From: Phycisphaerales bacterium
Lineage (GTDB): Bacteria; Planctomycetota; Phycisphaerae; UBA1845; Fen-1342
Assembly: GCA_016716475.1 (NCBI GenBank)
Contig: JADJWG010000001.1
Coordinates: forward strand, 558,001 to 622,000
Length of the DNA stretch: 64,000 nucleotides
Direction of reading: 5' to 3'
Shown: piece after piece, positions 33,881 through 43,266 of the stretch
Position numbering within the stretch: position 1 is the stretch's first letter
How the letters are laid out: the number at the start of each line of letters is the position of its first letter
Program-made: the position numbers and the translations under genes
Notes under the pieces: generated by a model
Told to the model about the DNA's origin: nothing
The model's input: only the letters and a program-made list of their open reading frames with translations
Databases searched by the model: none

Positions 33881-36721
33881 ATGCTCACTGCCACCCCGCA
33901 CGGGCCAGCCGCTGTCTCCGCGCAGCACGATGCCGCTCTCCGAGCCGTTGTGGCCGCACATGGCCAGACGCTCCGACGGCAGTGGTTTCTGGCATTCTGC
34001 ATGCAGGGGGCGATCCTCGCGGCCGCGTGGCCACTCGTCATGGTTGCGGGGGACCACCTGCTGCCGGGCGGCTGGCCGCACGCCATCTTACGTGGCAGTC
34101 TGCTGCTCTGGGCCGGCGCCATCATCCTCGCGGTTGGTACCGCGCTCTTGCGGACCTGCCGGTGGCGCTGGAATCCCGTCTTCCTGGCCCAGAGTCTGGA
34201 GCGGTCCGCCGACATCCGGCATAACTCGCTGGTCAACGCGGTGCTGTTGCGCGCGGACGAGCGTGTGACCTATGCCATCGAGCCCGCCCTTCTGCAAGCT
34301 GCGCGGGACCTCGTGAACCATGACCTCCCGGGACGCTCCACCTGGGGCTTCACCGGCCGCTCCGCGGTCCTTGCCACGCTCGTAGCTGCGGCGTGGACTC
34401 TGTACCTCCTGCTCGCCCCCAAACCGGCCGCTCCGTCGTTGGCGCGCTTCTTCGGCGCCGAGGTCGCCGCACCGACGGCCACCCGCATCGAGTGGCTGCG
34501 CCCGACGCCGGCCGATGGTCCGCACGTCGGCGAACCGCTTGAGCTGGCGTTCGCGGTGCGGGGCCAACCCGTCACCGCGGTTGAGCTCGATCTGCTCGAT
34601 CCGGAGGGCTCTGTCCTGCGAACGCGCCGCGCCACGGAGCCCGCGGACGATGGCACCTGGTCTTTCGTCCTCGCCCCGGTGGAGGTGCAGGGCGATGTCC
34701 ATTTCCGGTGTCGGGCGGGCGATGCAGCACTGGCGGGCACGGTGCGTGTTCATCCGCAGCCCGATCTGGTGGCACTGGAAATGACGGTCACGCCACCTGC
34801 ATACACCGGTTGGCCGGCGGCCCAACCCGATACGCGGAGTTTCACGGCATTGGCCGGATCTACCGTCCGCCTGCGCCTGACCGCGAACACCCCCCTGGCG
34901 AGTGCCATCGTCCGCATGCGTGGCGCCGACGGTGAGACGCGGACGCGCATGCGGGTTGAGGTGGAAGATTCCGCGTTGGCTGAGGCCACCCTGTTCCTGC
35001 GCGCCAGCTCCGACTACACCATCGAGTTTCGCGACACCTGGGACTATGTGGGCTACACTGCTGAGCAACGCATCCACGTTGTGGCCGATCTGCCGCCGGC
35101 CATCGCGGTCGTCGCGCCCACTGCGGAGCAGATCCCTGCGGGGGTCATCGACGTCAGTACATTCCCCGAGATCACGGTCACCGCGAGCGATGATGTCGGC
35201 GCGGCGGTCCATCTCGTGCTGGAGCGCGATGGTCAACGGACCCGCATCGCCGTCACATCGGAACTTGCCTCCCGCGTGCGCGGGGTGGTGCGCGTGGCCG
35301 ATTTGCCGCTGCCCGAGGATGGGGTGGCGCGGGCGTGGTTCGAAGCGGTAGACAATCGGCACTTGCCCGACGGGCGTCCGGCCCCGCAGACCACCGCGAC
35401 AGACGTGTATGAACTCGTGCGGTCCGGCGCGATCGAACCCGCGGCCACGCAGCCCGGCGACCCTGGCGGCGCAGCAGCGGAGCCCGCTGTGGACTCCGAC
35501 GACGCCGGTCCCGACGGGCCCGAGTCTGTGGAGGATGGCGACGGCTCGGACGCTGGAACGGGACAAGATCCCGTCGGCACGGGTGCTCAGCCGGAGCGCA
35601 CAGACGATTCCAAGCAGGCATCCTCGGGTGGTGAACCCGATGAACCGACGGGCGAGGACTCGCCGCCAGAGGACAAGGGTGACGCTACAGAGCCGCCCAA
35701 CCCGGCACCCGAAAGCGGCAATGAGCAGGGCGACGGCGCGGGCGCTGCTGGGGCAGAGCCCGATTTCGATGCCGCGCTCGACGAGTTCGTCCAGGAGCAT
35801 GGTAACGAAGCCGAGGATGCCAGCCGTGCCCATCAGCCGGACGATCAACGCCCGGCGACCCCGGGTCCCACGGAACTGCCCCAGCCGAACGGCCCGGCCG
35901 AGCCGGCCGAACGAGATGCCACGCCCGTAAGCGCACCAGCGCCAACCACAAACGAGACCCCCTCGGACCCCAGCAAGGAATCGTCTGCGGCAGCGACTCC
36001 AGGCCAGGTGCCGTCCCCCGATGTCCCGGAACCCGCGAGCCCCGCACCGTCCCCACAGCCCAACCCAGTACCCGATGATGCCACCACAAACCCTGGTCCG
36101 GTTTCGCCACCGGAAACTCCGCCAGGCGAAGGCAGCCACCCGGCACCCGGAACTGCGTCAGAGGACGGCACCCCAACCTCGGCGGGCGGCGGTGGCGCCA
36201 CGGAACCACGGCCCGACGGAACCAACACACCCGCGCCGCCTGATACCACGCCCCCCACGCCTCCGCCGGACAACCTCGCCCCACCCGCGGAACGCGAGCC
36301 CACCGCCAGCGACACCCCCGATACGGGGCGGGCCGCAGTGCTTGAGCTGCTCGACCGCATGGACCGCGGTGATCCACCGACGACGGACCAGCTCATCGCG
36401 GCCGGTTGGTCGGCCGAGCGCGCCGCGGCCTTCCTGCGACGCCTCGAACGCCTGCACGTGCTCGCGATTCAAGCGCGCGAGGCCAATGTGGCGCGCCATC
36501 TACGACACACTACCGAGCTCGGCACCGAAGCACGCCAAGCCGGCCGCGGCGTACATGCCGACCTCTCTCGCGCTGTCGCCCCGGCCGAAGGCGACATACC
36601 CGTCGAGCGCACCCGACCGGCTGAGGCCAACCTCCCCCCTGAGTACGAGGAGCTGTTGGAGGCCTACTACCGCGCCTTGCGGTCGGCCGTACCACCTACA
36701 ACCTCGTCGTCACCTACCTGA
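33881..36721 (+). CDS. Large membrane protein, DUF4175-like, with long disordered Pro/Glu-rich region
   Basis: The 946-residue protein has three membrane segments (residues about 36-56, 68-90 and 161-179), then an extracytoplasmic region (180-515) of beta-sandwich-like repeats (TRIEWLRPTPADGPHVGEPL, VTPPAYTGWPAAQPDTRSF, ITVTASDDVGAAVHLVLERDG) typical of the DUF4175-like proteins of Planctomycetes. Residues about 516-815 are Pro/Glu/Asp/Ser-rich and must be disordered. A helical C-terminal domain (about 818-946) contains LELLDRMDRGD. The ATG at 33881 lies 8 bases after a TACAAT box, so the transcript may be nearly leaderless. It precedes the secretion operon but has its own promoter. Function unknown. 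Confidence 0.7.
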   Translation: MLTATPHGPAAVSAQHDAALRAVVAAHGQTLRRQWFLAFCMQGAILAAAWPLVMVAGDHLLPGGWPHAILRGSLLLWAGAIILAVGTALLRTCRWRWNPVFLAQSLERSADIRHNSLVNAVLLRADERVTYAIEPALLQAARDLVNHDLPGRSTWGFTGRSAVLATLVAAAWTLYLLLAPKPAAPSLARFFGAEVAAPTATRIEWLRPTPADGPHVGEPLELAFAVRGQPVTAVELDLLDPEGSVLRTRRATEPADDGTWSFVLAPVEVQGDVHFRCRAGDAALAGTVRVHPQPDLVALEMTVTPPAYTGWPAAQPDTRSFTALAGSTVRLRLTANTPLASAIVRMRGADGETRTRMRVEVEDSALAEATLFLRASSDYTIEFRDTWDYVGYTAEQRIHVVADLPPAIAVVAPTAEQIPAGVIDVSTFPEITVTASDDVGAAVHLVLERDGQRTRIAVTSELASRVRGVVRVADLPLPEDGVARAWFEAVDNRHLPDGRPAPQTTATDVYELVRSGAIEPAATQPGDPGGAAAEPAVDSDDAGPDGPESVEDGDGSDAGTGQDPVGTGAQPERTDDSKQASSGGEPDEPTGEDSPPEDKGDATEPPNPAPESGNEQGDGAGAAGAEPDFDAALDEFVQEHGNEAEDASRAHQPDDQRPATPGPTELPQPNGPAEPAERDATPVSAPAPTTNETPSDPSKESSAAATPGQVPSPDVPEPASPAPSPQPNPVPDDATTNPGPVSPPETPPGEGSHPAPGTASEDGTPTSAGGGGATEPRPDGTNTPAPPDTTPPTPPPDNLAPPAEREPTASDTPDTGRAAVLELLDRMDRGDPPTTDQLIAAGWSAERAAAFLRRLERLHVLAIQAREANVARHLRHTTELGTEARQAGRGVHADLSRAVAPAEGDIPVERTRPAEANLPPEYEELLEAYYRALRSAVPPTTSSSPT

Positions 36722-36773
36722 TGTGACCTTGCAGTCGGGCTGCGACTTTCGGCGACCGCCGGTCGCCATGGAT

Positions 36774-36801
36774 TTGTGCCGACTGGATGGGCTCGTATAA
36801 T
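36774..36801 (+). promoter_or_regulatory. Sigma-70-type promoter of the secretion/pilus operon
   Basis: TTGTGC (36774-36779), a 16-base spacer and a perfect TATAAT (36796-36801) lie 29 bases before the ATG of the assembly ATPase gene. Confidence 0.65.
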
Positions 36802-36830
36802 GCCTCTCAGACCAGCGGGAGACATGCTGT

Positions 36831-38588
36831 ATGCCTGAACCCGGAATGCCACCCATCTCGTCACTTCGCGGCCGTCCGATCGGTCGCATTCTGATCAAGA
36901 TGGGTAAGGTGACACGCGCCCAGGTCTCCGAGGCGCTGGAACTGCAGAAAAAGCGGCGGGGTCCTTTGGGCCAGTTGCTGGTCGAAATGGGCGTGGTTGC
37001 CAGGGAGGACGTCCACCGGGCGCTCGCGGCCCAGGTAGGGATGGAGTCGATTCGCCTCGCCGACATCGATATTGAACAAAGCGTGATCAACATGGTGCCG
37101 GCGCAAATGGCCCATGCCTACCGCGTCGTCCCCACGGAATACGACCGTGATACGCACACGCTGGGCGTGGCGCTCGCCAGCCCGGACAATTTTCACGCCA
37201 CGGACGACCTCAAAACCCTGATGGGTTTCAACGTCGTCGCGCGCATCACTACGCAAGAAGACATGACCGAAGCCCTCAACCGGTACTACCCGGAAGAGGC
37301 CGCACTCAGTCTCACCGACGTCATCAATGAGCTCGGGGCCGACGACAGCGTGCAGCAGCTTGCCAATCGCGGTGAGAGCATCGATCTCGAAACACTCAAA
37401 GACGCCGCTGAGAGTGCCGGTGTCAAGAAGCTGGTCAACCTCGTGCTGCTCCAGGCCATTCGTGACAAGGCCTCCGACGTGCACTTCGAACCATTCGAGG
37501 ACGAGTACAAGATGCGCTACCGCATCGACGGCGTCCTGTTCGAGATGATGCCGCCACCCAAGCACGTCGCCATGGCCATTTCATCCCGCGTCAAGGTCAT
37601 GTCGAACCTGGACATCGCCGAGCGCCGCATGCCGCAGGACGGCCGCATCGAACTGCTCGTCGAAGGCCGCCCGGTCGATCTGCGCGTCAGTATCCTGCCC
37701 ACGATGTTCGGCGAGAGCGTCGTGCTGCGCGTGCTCGACCGCAGCCAGGTCAACCTCGACCTCGCCCAGATCGGTCTGCGCGACGAGGAAATGAACATCT
37801 TCCGGCAGCTCATCGGCAAACCCCACGGCATCATCGTCGTGACGGGCCCGACCGGCTCCGGTAAAACCACTACGCTCTACTCCGCACTGCGTGAGCTCAA
37901 CACCGTCGACGTGAAGATCCTGACGAGCGAGGACCCGGTCGAATACGACATCGATGGCATGATCCAGTGCCAGATTCGCTCCGAGATCGGGCTGACTTTC
38001 GCGCGTTGCCTGCGCTCCTTCCTGCGGCAGGATCCCGATATCATCCTGGTCGGTGAAATTCGCGACATCGAAACGGCGCAGATCTCCGTGCAGGCCTCTC
38101 TCACCGGCCACCTGGTCTTCACCACGCTCCATACCAACGACGCCCCCAGTTCGATCGCCCGTCTGCTCGACCTCGGCCTCGAACCCTTCCTGCTCACCGC
38201 GACCCTGGAAGCCATCGTAGCGCAGCGGCTGGTCCGCAAGATCTGCGAGAACTGCAAAGAAGAGTACGAACCGACCGAGCAGCAACTCATGCAACTCGGT
38301 TTGCGACCGGAGGAAATCGCGGGTCGGACGTTCTTCTATGGGCGTGGCTGTGAGTACTGCAACCAGACCGGCTACCGTGGCCGACGCGGCATCTTCGAGA
38401 TCATGGTGATGGACGACGACATGCGCGAACTGGTGATGAAGCACGCTTCGACGCAGCTTCTCCGGCAGGAAGCCCGGAAGCGCGGCATGCGCTCCCTGCG
38501 TGAGGCGGGCCTCATGTTGCTCTACGACGGTATCACGACCATCGACGAGATTGTGCGGGAAACGCTCGCCGAAGAAGTCATGGCCTGA
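36831..38588 (+). CDS. Type II secretion/type IV pilus assembly ATPase (GspE/PilB)
   Basis: The 585-residue cytoplasmic ATPase drives pseudopilus assembly. It has an N-terminal MshEN-type domain (residues about 10-160, with IGRILIKMGKVTRAQVSEAL and GPLGQLLVEMG), then the ATPase core: Walker A GPTGSGKTTTLYSAL near residue 345, the Asp box and ILTSEDPVEYDIDG, the Walker B LRQDPDIILVGEIRD near 405, and the His box LHTND. A four-Cys zinc motif (CENC, then CEYC) lies at about 470-510. It is the first gene of the operon; the GspF/PilC gene follows. PilB and GspE are hard to tell apart here. Confidence 0.96.
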   Translation: MPEPGMPPISSLRGRPIGRILIKMGKVTRAQVSEALELQKKRRGPLGQLLVEMGVVAREDVHRALAAQVGMESIRLADIDIEQSVINMVPAQMAHAYRVVPTEYDRDTHTLGVALASPDNFHATDDLKTLMGFNVVARITTQEDMTEALNRYYPEEAALSLTDVINELGADDSVQQLANRGESIDLETLKDAAESAGVKKLVNLVLLQAIRDKASDVHFEPFEDEYKMRYRIDGVLFEMMPPPKHVAMAISSRVKVMSNLDIAERRMPQDGRIELLVEGRPVDLRVSILPTMFGESVVLRVLDRSQVNLDLAQIGLRDEEMNIFRQLIGKPHGIIVVTGPTGSGKTTTLYSALRELNTVDVKILTSEDPVEYDIDGMIQCQIRSEIGLTFARCLRSFLRQDPDIILVGEIRDIETAQISVQASLTGHLVFTTLHTNDAPSSIARLLDLGLEPFLLTATLEAIVAQRLVRKICENCKEEYEPTEQQLMQLGLRPEEIAGRTFFYGRGCEYCNQTGYRGRRGIFEIMVMDDDMRELVMKHASTQLLRQEARKRGMRSLREAGLMLLYDGITTIDEIVRETLAEEVMA

Positions 38589-38756
38589 GAACGCGACCAG
38601 ACGTCCGATAACGCTTGAAATCACGCCGTCTGAACTTTACGGTGCAGATGGGCGGCCACTTGGTACCGGAGATAATGTCTGGCGACAGGAGTATCTGTCC
38701 GTGCGCGGTTCCGGGCCGCGCGGATAGAGTGCGTGTAAGTCGCTGGGAGACTGAGC

Positions 38757-40013
38757 ATGCCCGTTTTCAAGTACGAAGCACTGAATTCCTCCGGGCAGGA
38801 GGTTAAGGACGAGATTGAGGCCCCGTCCAAGGAGGAGGCGGTTTCCCGTGTCCGCGGGCTCGGCTATTTCCCGACCAAGGTCGTGGAAAAAATGGACCGC
38901 AAGCGGGCCGCCCAAGCGCGCCGGGGCCCGCGGCAGCGCAAAGCGGCCGGCACCGGTCTGGGCTGGGTCGGCACCAAGCAGCTCACCGCCTTCACCCGAC
39001 AGCTCTCGACCCTGCAGGACGCCGGCCTGCCGATCCTGCGAAGCATTCGCATTCTCGAGCAGCAGCAGAAGCCGGGCATGCTCCGGAGCTGCCTGAAGCA
39101 GGTGACCGAGGATGTCGAAGGGGGCGCCACCCTTTCCGAAGCCATGAGTCGCCACCCCAAGGCCTTCGACCGGCTCTACTGCAACATGGTGGCGGCGGGT
39201 GAAGCGGGCGGCGTGCTCGACGTGATTCTGCAGCGGTTGGCGGACTTCCTGGAGAAGGCCGCCAAACTGAAGCGCAAGATCATCGGCGCGATGATCTACC
39301 CGAGCGTCGTCATCTTCATCGCGATGGGCATCGTCACCTTCATCATGGTGCAGGTGGTGCCCAAGTTTAACGAGATCTTCTCCGACTTCGGCACCAAGCT
39401 GCCCGGCGTTACGCAGTTCCTGATCGACCTCTCGGCGTGGTTTGCCACGGGAACACCACCCGGCTGGGTTGTGATCGCCCTCTCCCCGATTTTTCTCGTG
39501 ACGATCTTCAAGGTGATCCGCATGTCGGAGACGGGCCGCTACGCCGTCGACGTGGCCACCCTCCGGGTTCCCGTCCTCGGACAGCTCGTCAGCAAGTCGT
39601 CGATCGCCCGCTTCACCCGCACGCTGGGTACGCTGATCGCGGCCGGTGTCCCGATTCTCGAGGCGCTGAAGATCACGAAGGCCACCAGCGGCAACGAGAT
39701 TTATGCCCGGATGCTCCAGCGCGTGCATGATTCGATTCGCGAGGGCGATTCCTTTGCGAACCCGCTGCGGGCTTCCAAGACGGTCGATCCGATCGTCGTG
39801 AACATGGTGGACGTCGGCGAGGAGACCGGCGAACTCGACAAGATGCTCATGAAGGTGGCCGACAACTATGACGACGAGGTCGACGTGCTCGTGGCGTCGC
39901 TCGTCAGTCTGCTCGAGCCGATCATGGTGGTCGCGCTGGGCGGCATCGTCGGATTCATTGTCGTCGCCCTGTTCCTGCCGCTGGTTACGCTGATCCAGTC
40001 GGTGATGGGCTAG
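38757..40013 (+). CDS. Type II secretion/type IV pilus inner-membrane platform protein (GspF/PilC)
   Basis: The 418-residue protein has the two GspF repeats: the first from about residue 65 (LTAFTRQLSTLQDAGLPILRSIRIL), the second from about 275 (SSIARFTRTLGTLIAAGVPILEALKI), each ending in membrane segments (about 170-200, 225-245 and 385-412). The N-terminal domain (PVFKYEALNSSGQEVKDEIEAPSKEEAV) is the classic cytoplasmic start. It forms the base on which the assembly ATPase acts. It follows the ATPase gene after 168 bases and precedes the prepilin genes. Confidence 0.96.
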   Translation: MPVFKYEALNSSGQEVKDEIEAPSKEEAVSRVRGLGYFPTKVVEKMDRKRAAQARRGPRQRKAAGTGLGWVGTKQLTAFTRQLSTLQDAGLPILRSIRILEQQQKPGMLRSCLKQVTEDVEGGATLSEAMSRHPKAFDRLYCNMVAAGEAGGVLDVILQRLADFLEKAAKLKRKIIGAMIYPSVVIFIAMGIVTFIMVQVVPKFNEIFSDFGTKLPGVTQFLIDLSAWFATGTPPGWVVIALSPIFLVTIFKVIRMSETGRYAVDVATLRVPVLGQLVSKSSIARFTRTLGTLIAAGVPILEALKITKATSGNEIYARMLQRVHDSIREGDSFANPLRASKTVDPIVVNMVDVGEETGELDKMLMKVADNYDDEVDVLVASLVSLLEPIMVVALGGIVGFIVVALFLPLVTLIQSVMG

Positions 40014-40091
40014 GCGCGGCGCGTGCGGCGCGTGGGAAGGGATGGACCGGACCGCCCCGCGGGGCGGCACCGCAGCATGAGGACTGTGCAC

Positions 40092-41120
40092 ATGCAACGA
40101 AACAGAACGGCCCCCCGGCGGGCCTTCACACTCGTGGAACTTCTCGCAGTGGTCGCAATCATCGCCCTGCTGATCGGCATCCTGGTGCCGACGATCGGCG
40201 CCGCGCGCCGCGCTGCCCGCAACACCCAGACGAAGGGTTCGCTCCAGACCCTGCAAACCGGGCTCGAGGCCTTCCGCGGGGAGCAGAAGATCGGCGGAAC
40301 TTTCCCGCCCTCCTACTCCGACGGCGACGAGGACTCCGGCATGGGTGTCGGACGTGTCACCAGCCCCTTCACCAACCAGCCGATTTCGATCAGCGGGGCC
40401 GGCCTGCTGGTGTGGGCGCTCTCCGGCGCGGACCTGCTCGGCACGCCCGGCTTCCCGAAGCTCGGCCAGGCCAGTTGGGCCCGGGCCAGCGGCAGCAACA
40501 GCGGCAACCAGGCCGCCCGCGACAGCAATGCCTACGCCCTCTACCCGCCAGGCCATGCCCGCGCCGGTGAGCCCGTTCACACGCGGTTCATGTACATCGA
40601 TCCCTCCGGCATCCCGTTGACGCCTCCGGGGGAAACCAACGGTACTTTCCGCGTGCCCGCCGAGCTGCGCGCCGGCGTCACGGCTGTCCGGCAGTACCCC
40701 ATGTACCTCGATTCGTTCGGCCAACCCATTCTCTATTTCCGCGCCTCCGCAGGTGGCCGGAACATGGCCGCACGTGACCGGCAGGCCGATGCCCGCGCAA
40801 TCTTCTACCTCGAGGATAATTGGGCGCTGCTGAATCCGGGCAACCGGCCCAGCGGGTCGAGCCCGGGTGAGTACACCCTCATGCTCGACGATCCGGATGG
40901 CGGCCGGCACCGGCTGCCGTGGGTGAACCTGCCGACCGGCGCCAATGCGGCGCAGGATGACCTCACAGAACCGAGCTTTGCCCGCTACATCCGTGACCGC
41001 AATGTGAAGGCGCGCTTCCAGCCACAACGGGCAGAGGGCTATCTGCTGATCACGGCGGGCCCCGACGGCGTCTTCGGCTCCAAGGACGATATCACGAACT
41101 TCGAACCGGACGCGCGGTGA
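40092..41120 (+). CDS. Prepilin-like protein 1 (GspG/PilE type, Ala at cleavage site)
   Basis: The 342-residue protein has a class III signal: basic leader (QRNRTAPRR), then AFTLVELLAVVAIIALLIG, the prepilin methylation motif with Glu at position 5 and a long hydrophobic helix. The residue before Phe is Ala, not Gly. The large C-terminal domain of about 300 residues is unlike short major pilins and contains the usual planctomycete H-x-G-x-type ending (LITAGPDGVFGSKDDI). The ATG at 40092 has GAGG nine bases upstream; an ATG at 40077 is possible. It is the first of five prepilin-like genes in a row. Confidence 0.88.
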   Translation: MQRNRTAPRRAFTLVELLAVVAIIALLIGILVPTIGAARRAARNTQTKGSLQTLQTGLEAFRGEQKIGGTFPPSYSDGDEDSGMGVGRVTSPFTNQPISISGAGLLVWALSGADLLGTPGFPKLGQASWARASGSNSGNQAARDSNAYALYPPGHARAGEPVHTRFMYIDPSGIPLTPPGETNGTFRVPAELRAGVTAVRQYPMYLDSFGQPILYFRASAGGRNMAARDRQADARAIFYLEDNWALLNPGNRPSGSSPGEYTLMLDDPDGGRHRLPWVNLPTGANAAQDDLTEPSFARYIRDRNVKARFQPQRAEGYLLITAGPDGVFGSKDDITNFEPDAR

Positions 41121-41124
41121 GCCC

Positions 41125-42108
41125 ATGCGAGCGCCTCAGCGAACGCCTGACGAGCTTCGAACCCGGTCGGCCCGACCGGTCCGTGGACCGGTGCGACGGC
41201 GCAGCGCGTTCACCCTGATCGAATTGCTGGTCGTCATCGCCATCATCGCGATCCTGGTCGCGATGGTCGGAATCGTCGGCACGCAGCTCATGGGAGTGCA
41301 GCGCTCGAACTATACGCGCAACATCATGCGCGGCACCAAGCTCGCCATCGACCAGTTCGCCGAAGTGCATCCGCTGCGGGACATCTACGACCGGCATAAC
41401 AACAGCACCTTCGGCGCTTACCCACCCTACCAGTTGGCCGGCGGTGCCCTGCCAACGCACGTGCGCGGCGCAGTCGAGCCGCTGACGATGCTGTGGTCCG
41501 GGCCTTACACGCTTCAGGACCGGTTGCGTCGCGACCTGACTCTGCCCACCGGCGCACCAGTCATCCTCGGCAATGACGGCCGCAACGACGACATCCGCGC
41601 CCTCTGGGCCTATCTCAGTGTGTTCGCCCCCGAGACGCTCGCCCAAGTACCCGACGATGCGAAGCGCCCACTGGTGACCGGACTGCCGGCCGGTGAGTAT
41701 TTCAACACGCAGGCCGGCGATCCCACCGACGCGCGTGTCGGCGTACTCGGGCTGCACGATGCGTGGGGGGTGCCGCTCGACTACCTGCTGTATGTCCGGC
41801 TCGAATACGCGTTGTTACCCAACGGCAGCCCGGGCTGGCGCGTCGCTGAGCGAATGCCGGTGCTGCGCTCGCAGGGCATTACACGCGAACAGTACGAAGT
41901 CGCCCTGCGCGCCTCAAACGCCGACACAGCGTTGCAGGAGTACGCCGGCCAGGAGATCTGGACGGATTCCCTGCCGCACCCGGTGGCGTCGGTGAACGCG
42001 GTCACGGGGCAGATGCTCGGGGTTGGGCGTGCCAACGCCGGCTGGGTGCGGGCTCGGGCGGGCTGGAACAACGGGTTGCGGTCCGAGGATTACGGCTACA
42101 TCCCGTAG
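41125..42108 (+). CDS. Prepilin-like protein 2 (Ala at cleavage site)
   Basis: The 327-residue protein has a 27-residue basic leader (RAPQRTPDELRTRSARPVRG) and then SAFTLIELLVVIAIIAILV, the prepilin N-methylation motif with Ala before Phe and Glu at position 5. The C-terminal domain (about 270 residues) is unique. It starts four bases after the stop of prepilin-like protein 1, so the two genes are tightly coupled. It is probably a pseudopilin of the same machine; whether it forms the fibre or its tip is unknown. Confidence 0.86.
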   Translation: MRAPQRTPDELRTRSARPVRGPVRRRSAFTLIELLVVIAIIAILVAMVGIVGTQLMGVQRSNYTRNIMRGTKLAIDQFAEVHPLRDIYDRHNNSTFGAYPPYQLAGGALPTHVRGAVEPLTMLWSGPYTLQDRLRRDLTLPTGAPVILGNDGRNDDIRALWAYLSVFAPETLAQVPDDAKRPLVTGLPAGEYFNTQAGDPTDARVGVLGLHDAWGVPLDYLLYVRLEYALLPNGSPGWRVAERMPVLRSQGITREQYEVALRASNADTALQEYAGQEIWTDSLPHPVASVNAVTGQMLGVGRANAGWVRARAGWNNGLRSEDYGYIP

Positions 42109-42127
42109 GGGGTGACCGACCGGACAG

Positions 42128-43252
42128 GTGGCAGGTTCTACAATAGGGTCGACGAAGCGTAAGCGGATACGGAGTCAACGTTTGGATCATAAAGGGAACA
42201 AGGCGACGAAGGCCCAGGGGTGCTCCAAGCCGGCCCTGATCTCAGCGCTGGGATCGCGGAACCGCGGCCAGGCCAGGCCCTCATTTTTTGCCTCCGTGGG
42301 TTCGTACCCTGGCGGCCCTGGGGGGGCCGTCAGTCGACCCCCTGGGCGCTTCGTCGCCTGGCCCTCGCTCTCGCGGGCCTTCACCGTGGTCGAGCTTATG
42401 ATCGTCCTGGCGATCATTGTCCTCATTCTCGCGATTGCGATTCCCGGACTCAGCGCCATGGGCCAGCAGGCCCGCCGCACGCAGGCCGAGCAGCTCATCA
42501 ACGGGATGACGACCCGCGCGTTCTACCTCGCCCAGGCGGACCAGGCCATGACAGCCGTGCGCTTCTTCCCGGGTAACTGGGCCTCACCCGAGGAGCAGGC
42601 CGACGGGGGCGGCGCGCGGCAGATGCTGGCGCTCTACCGCTACGTCGGCACGACCGAGATCGAGCGCACCGGCAGTTTCGCGATCGAATTCCGCGAGCAC
42701 TTTGAACGCGCCCAAGTCGCAGGGGACACGATCGGGGTCACCCGGATGCCGGCCGACGTGTGGGCGGCGCCGATCGAGGCGGTCGGAGTAGCAGGCGCCG
42801 TGGGCAACCGGGCCGGCGGCTATCGCACCTTCGCCAACCGCGGCGCCCAGTTTGTGCTGAACGGGCAGGTGAACCAGTTTCGCTTCTGCGCGGATCGTGA
42901 CGGTGGCAACACCGACGGCGGCGACTTTCTCAACGCTGACGACTTCCTGATCGTCGTCGCACCCGACATCGGAGTCCGGGCCGGGCTGCCGCAGCCGTAT
43001 GCCTTGAATGCCTTTGCCCCGTTCCCCAACGTGGAGCAGGGCTACGACATGTTCGAACGTAACCCGGGTGGACCTCCGTACATGCGGTACGGCTTCTCGG
43101 GTGTGGTGACGTATCGCCGTGAACCGTTCGCCGCGCTGGGCGCGGGGGCCGACGGCGCCGCGCGCCAGTCTTACCTGCGCGAGGATGGGCGACCCTACCT
43201 GGTCCACCGTCTGAGCGGAGGCCTGTTGCCGGGCGCACGGCGCCCGAGCTGA
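42128..43252 (+). CDS. Prepilin-like protein 3, start uncertain
   Basis: The methylation motif LSRAFTVVELMIVLAIIVLIL lies 82 residues into the open frame, with Ala before Phe and Glu at position 5. The leader is therefore far too long if translation begins at the GTG at 42128. A GTG at 42296 would give a 26-residue leader and seems more likely, although I see no strong ribosome site. A run of seven G (about 42319) in the leader could also hide a frameshift. The C-terminal domain is about 280 residues. The gene follows prepilin 2 by 19 bases. Confidence 0.7.
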   Translation: MAGSTIGSTKRKRIRSQRLDHKGNKATKAQGCSKPALISALGSRNRGQARPSFFASVGSYPGGPGGAVSRPPGRFVAWPSLSRAFTVVELMIVLAIIVLILAIAIPGLSAMGQQARRTQAEQLINGMTTRAFYLAQADQAMTAVRFFPGNWASPEEQADGGGARQMLALYRYVGTTEIERTGSFAIEFREHFERAQVAGDTIGVTRMPADVWAAPIEAVGVAGAVGNRAGGYRTFANRGAQFVLNGQVNQFRFCADRDGGNTDGGDFLNADDFLIVVAPDIGVRAGLPQPYALNAFAPFPNVEQGYDMFERNPGGPPYMRYGFSGVVTYRREPFAALGAGADGAARQSYLREDGRPYLVHRLSGGLLPGARRPS

Positions 43253-43266
43253 AGAGGTTGCTGGAC

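Noticed and set aside
34088..36139. 683-codon minus-strand frame opposite the DUF4175-like gene
   Set aside because: Arg/Gly-rich shadow; no domain, no ribosome site.
38637..41126. 829-codon open frame on the minus strand opposite the GspF and prepilin genes
   Set aside because: Low-complexity His/Asp/Arg-rich shadow of GC-rich coding sequence; the plus strand has clear families.
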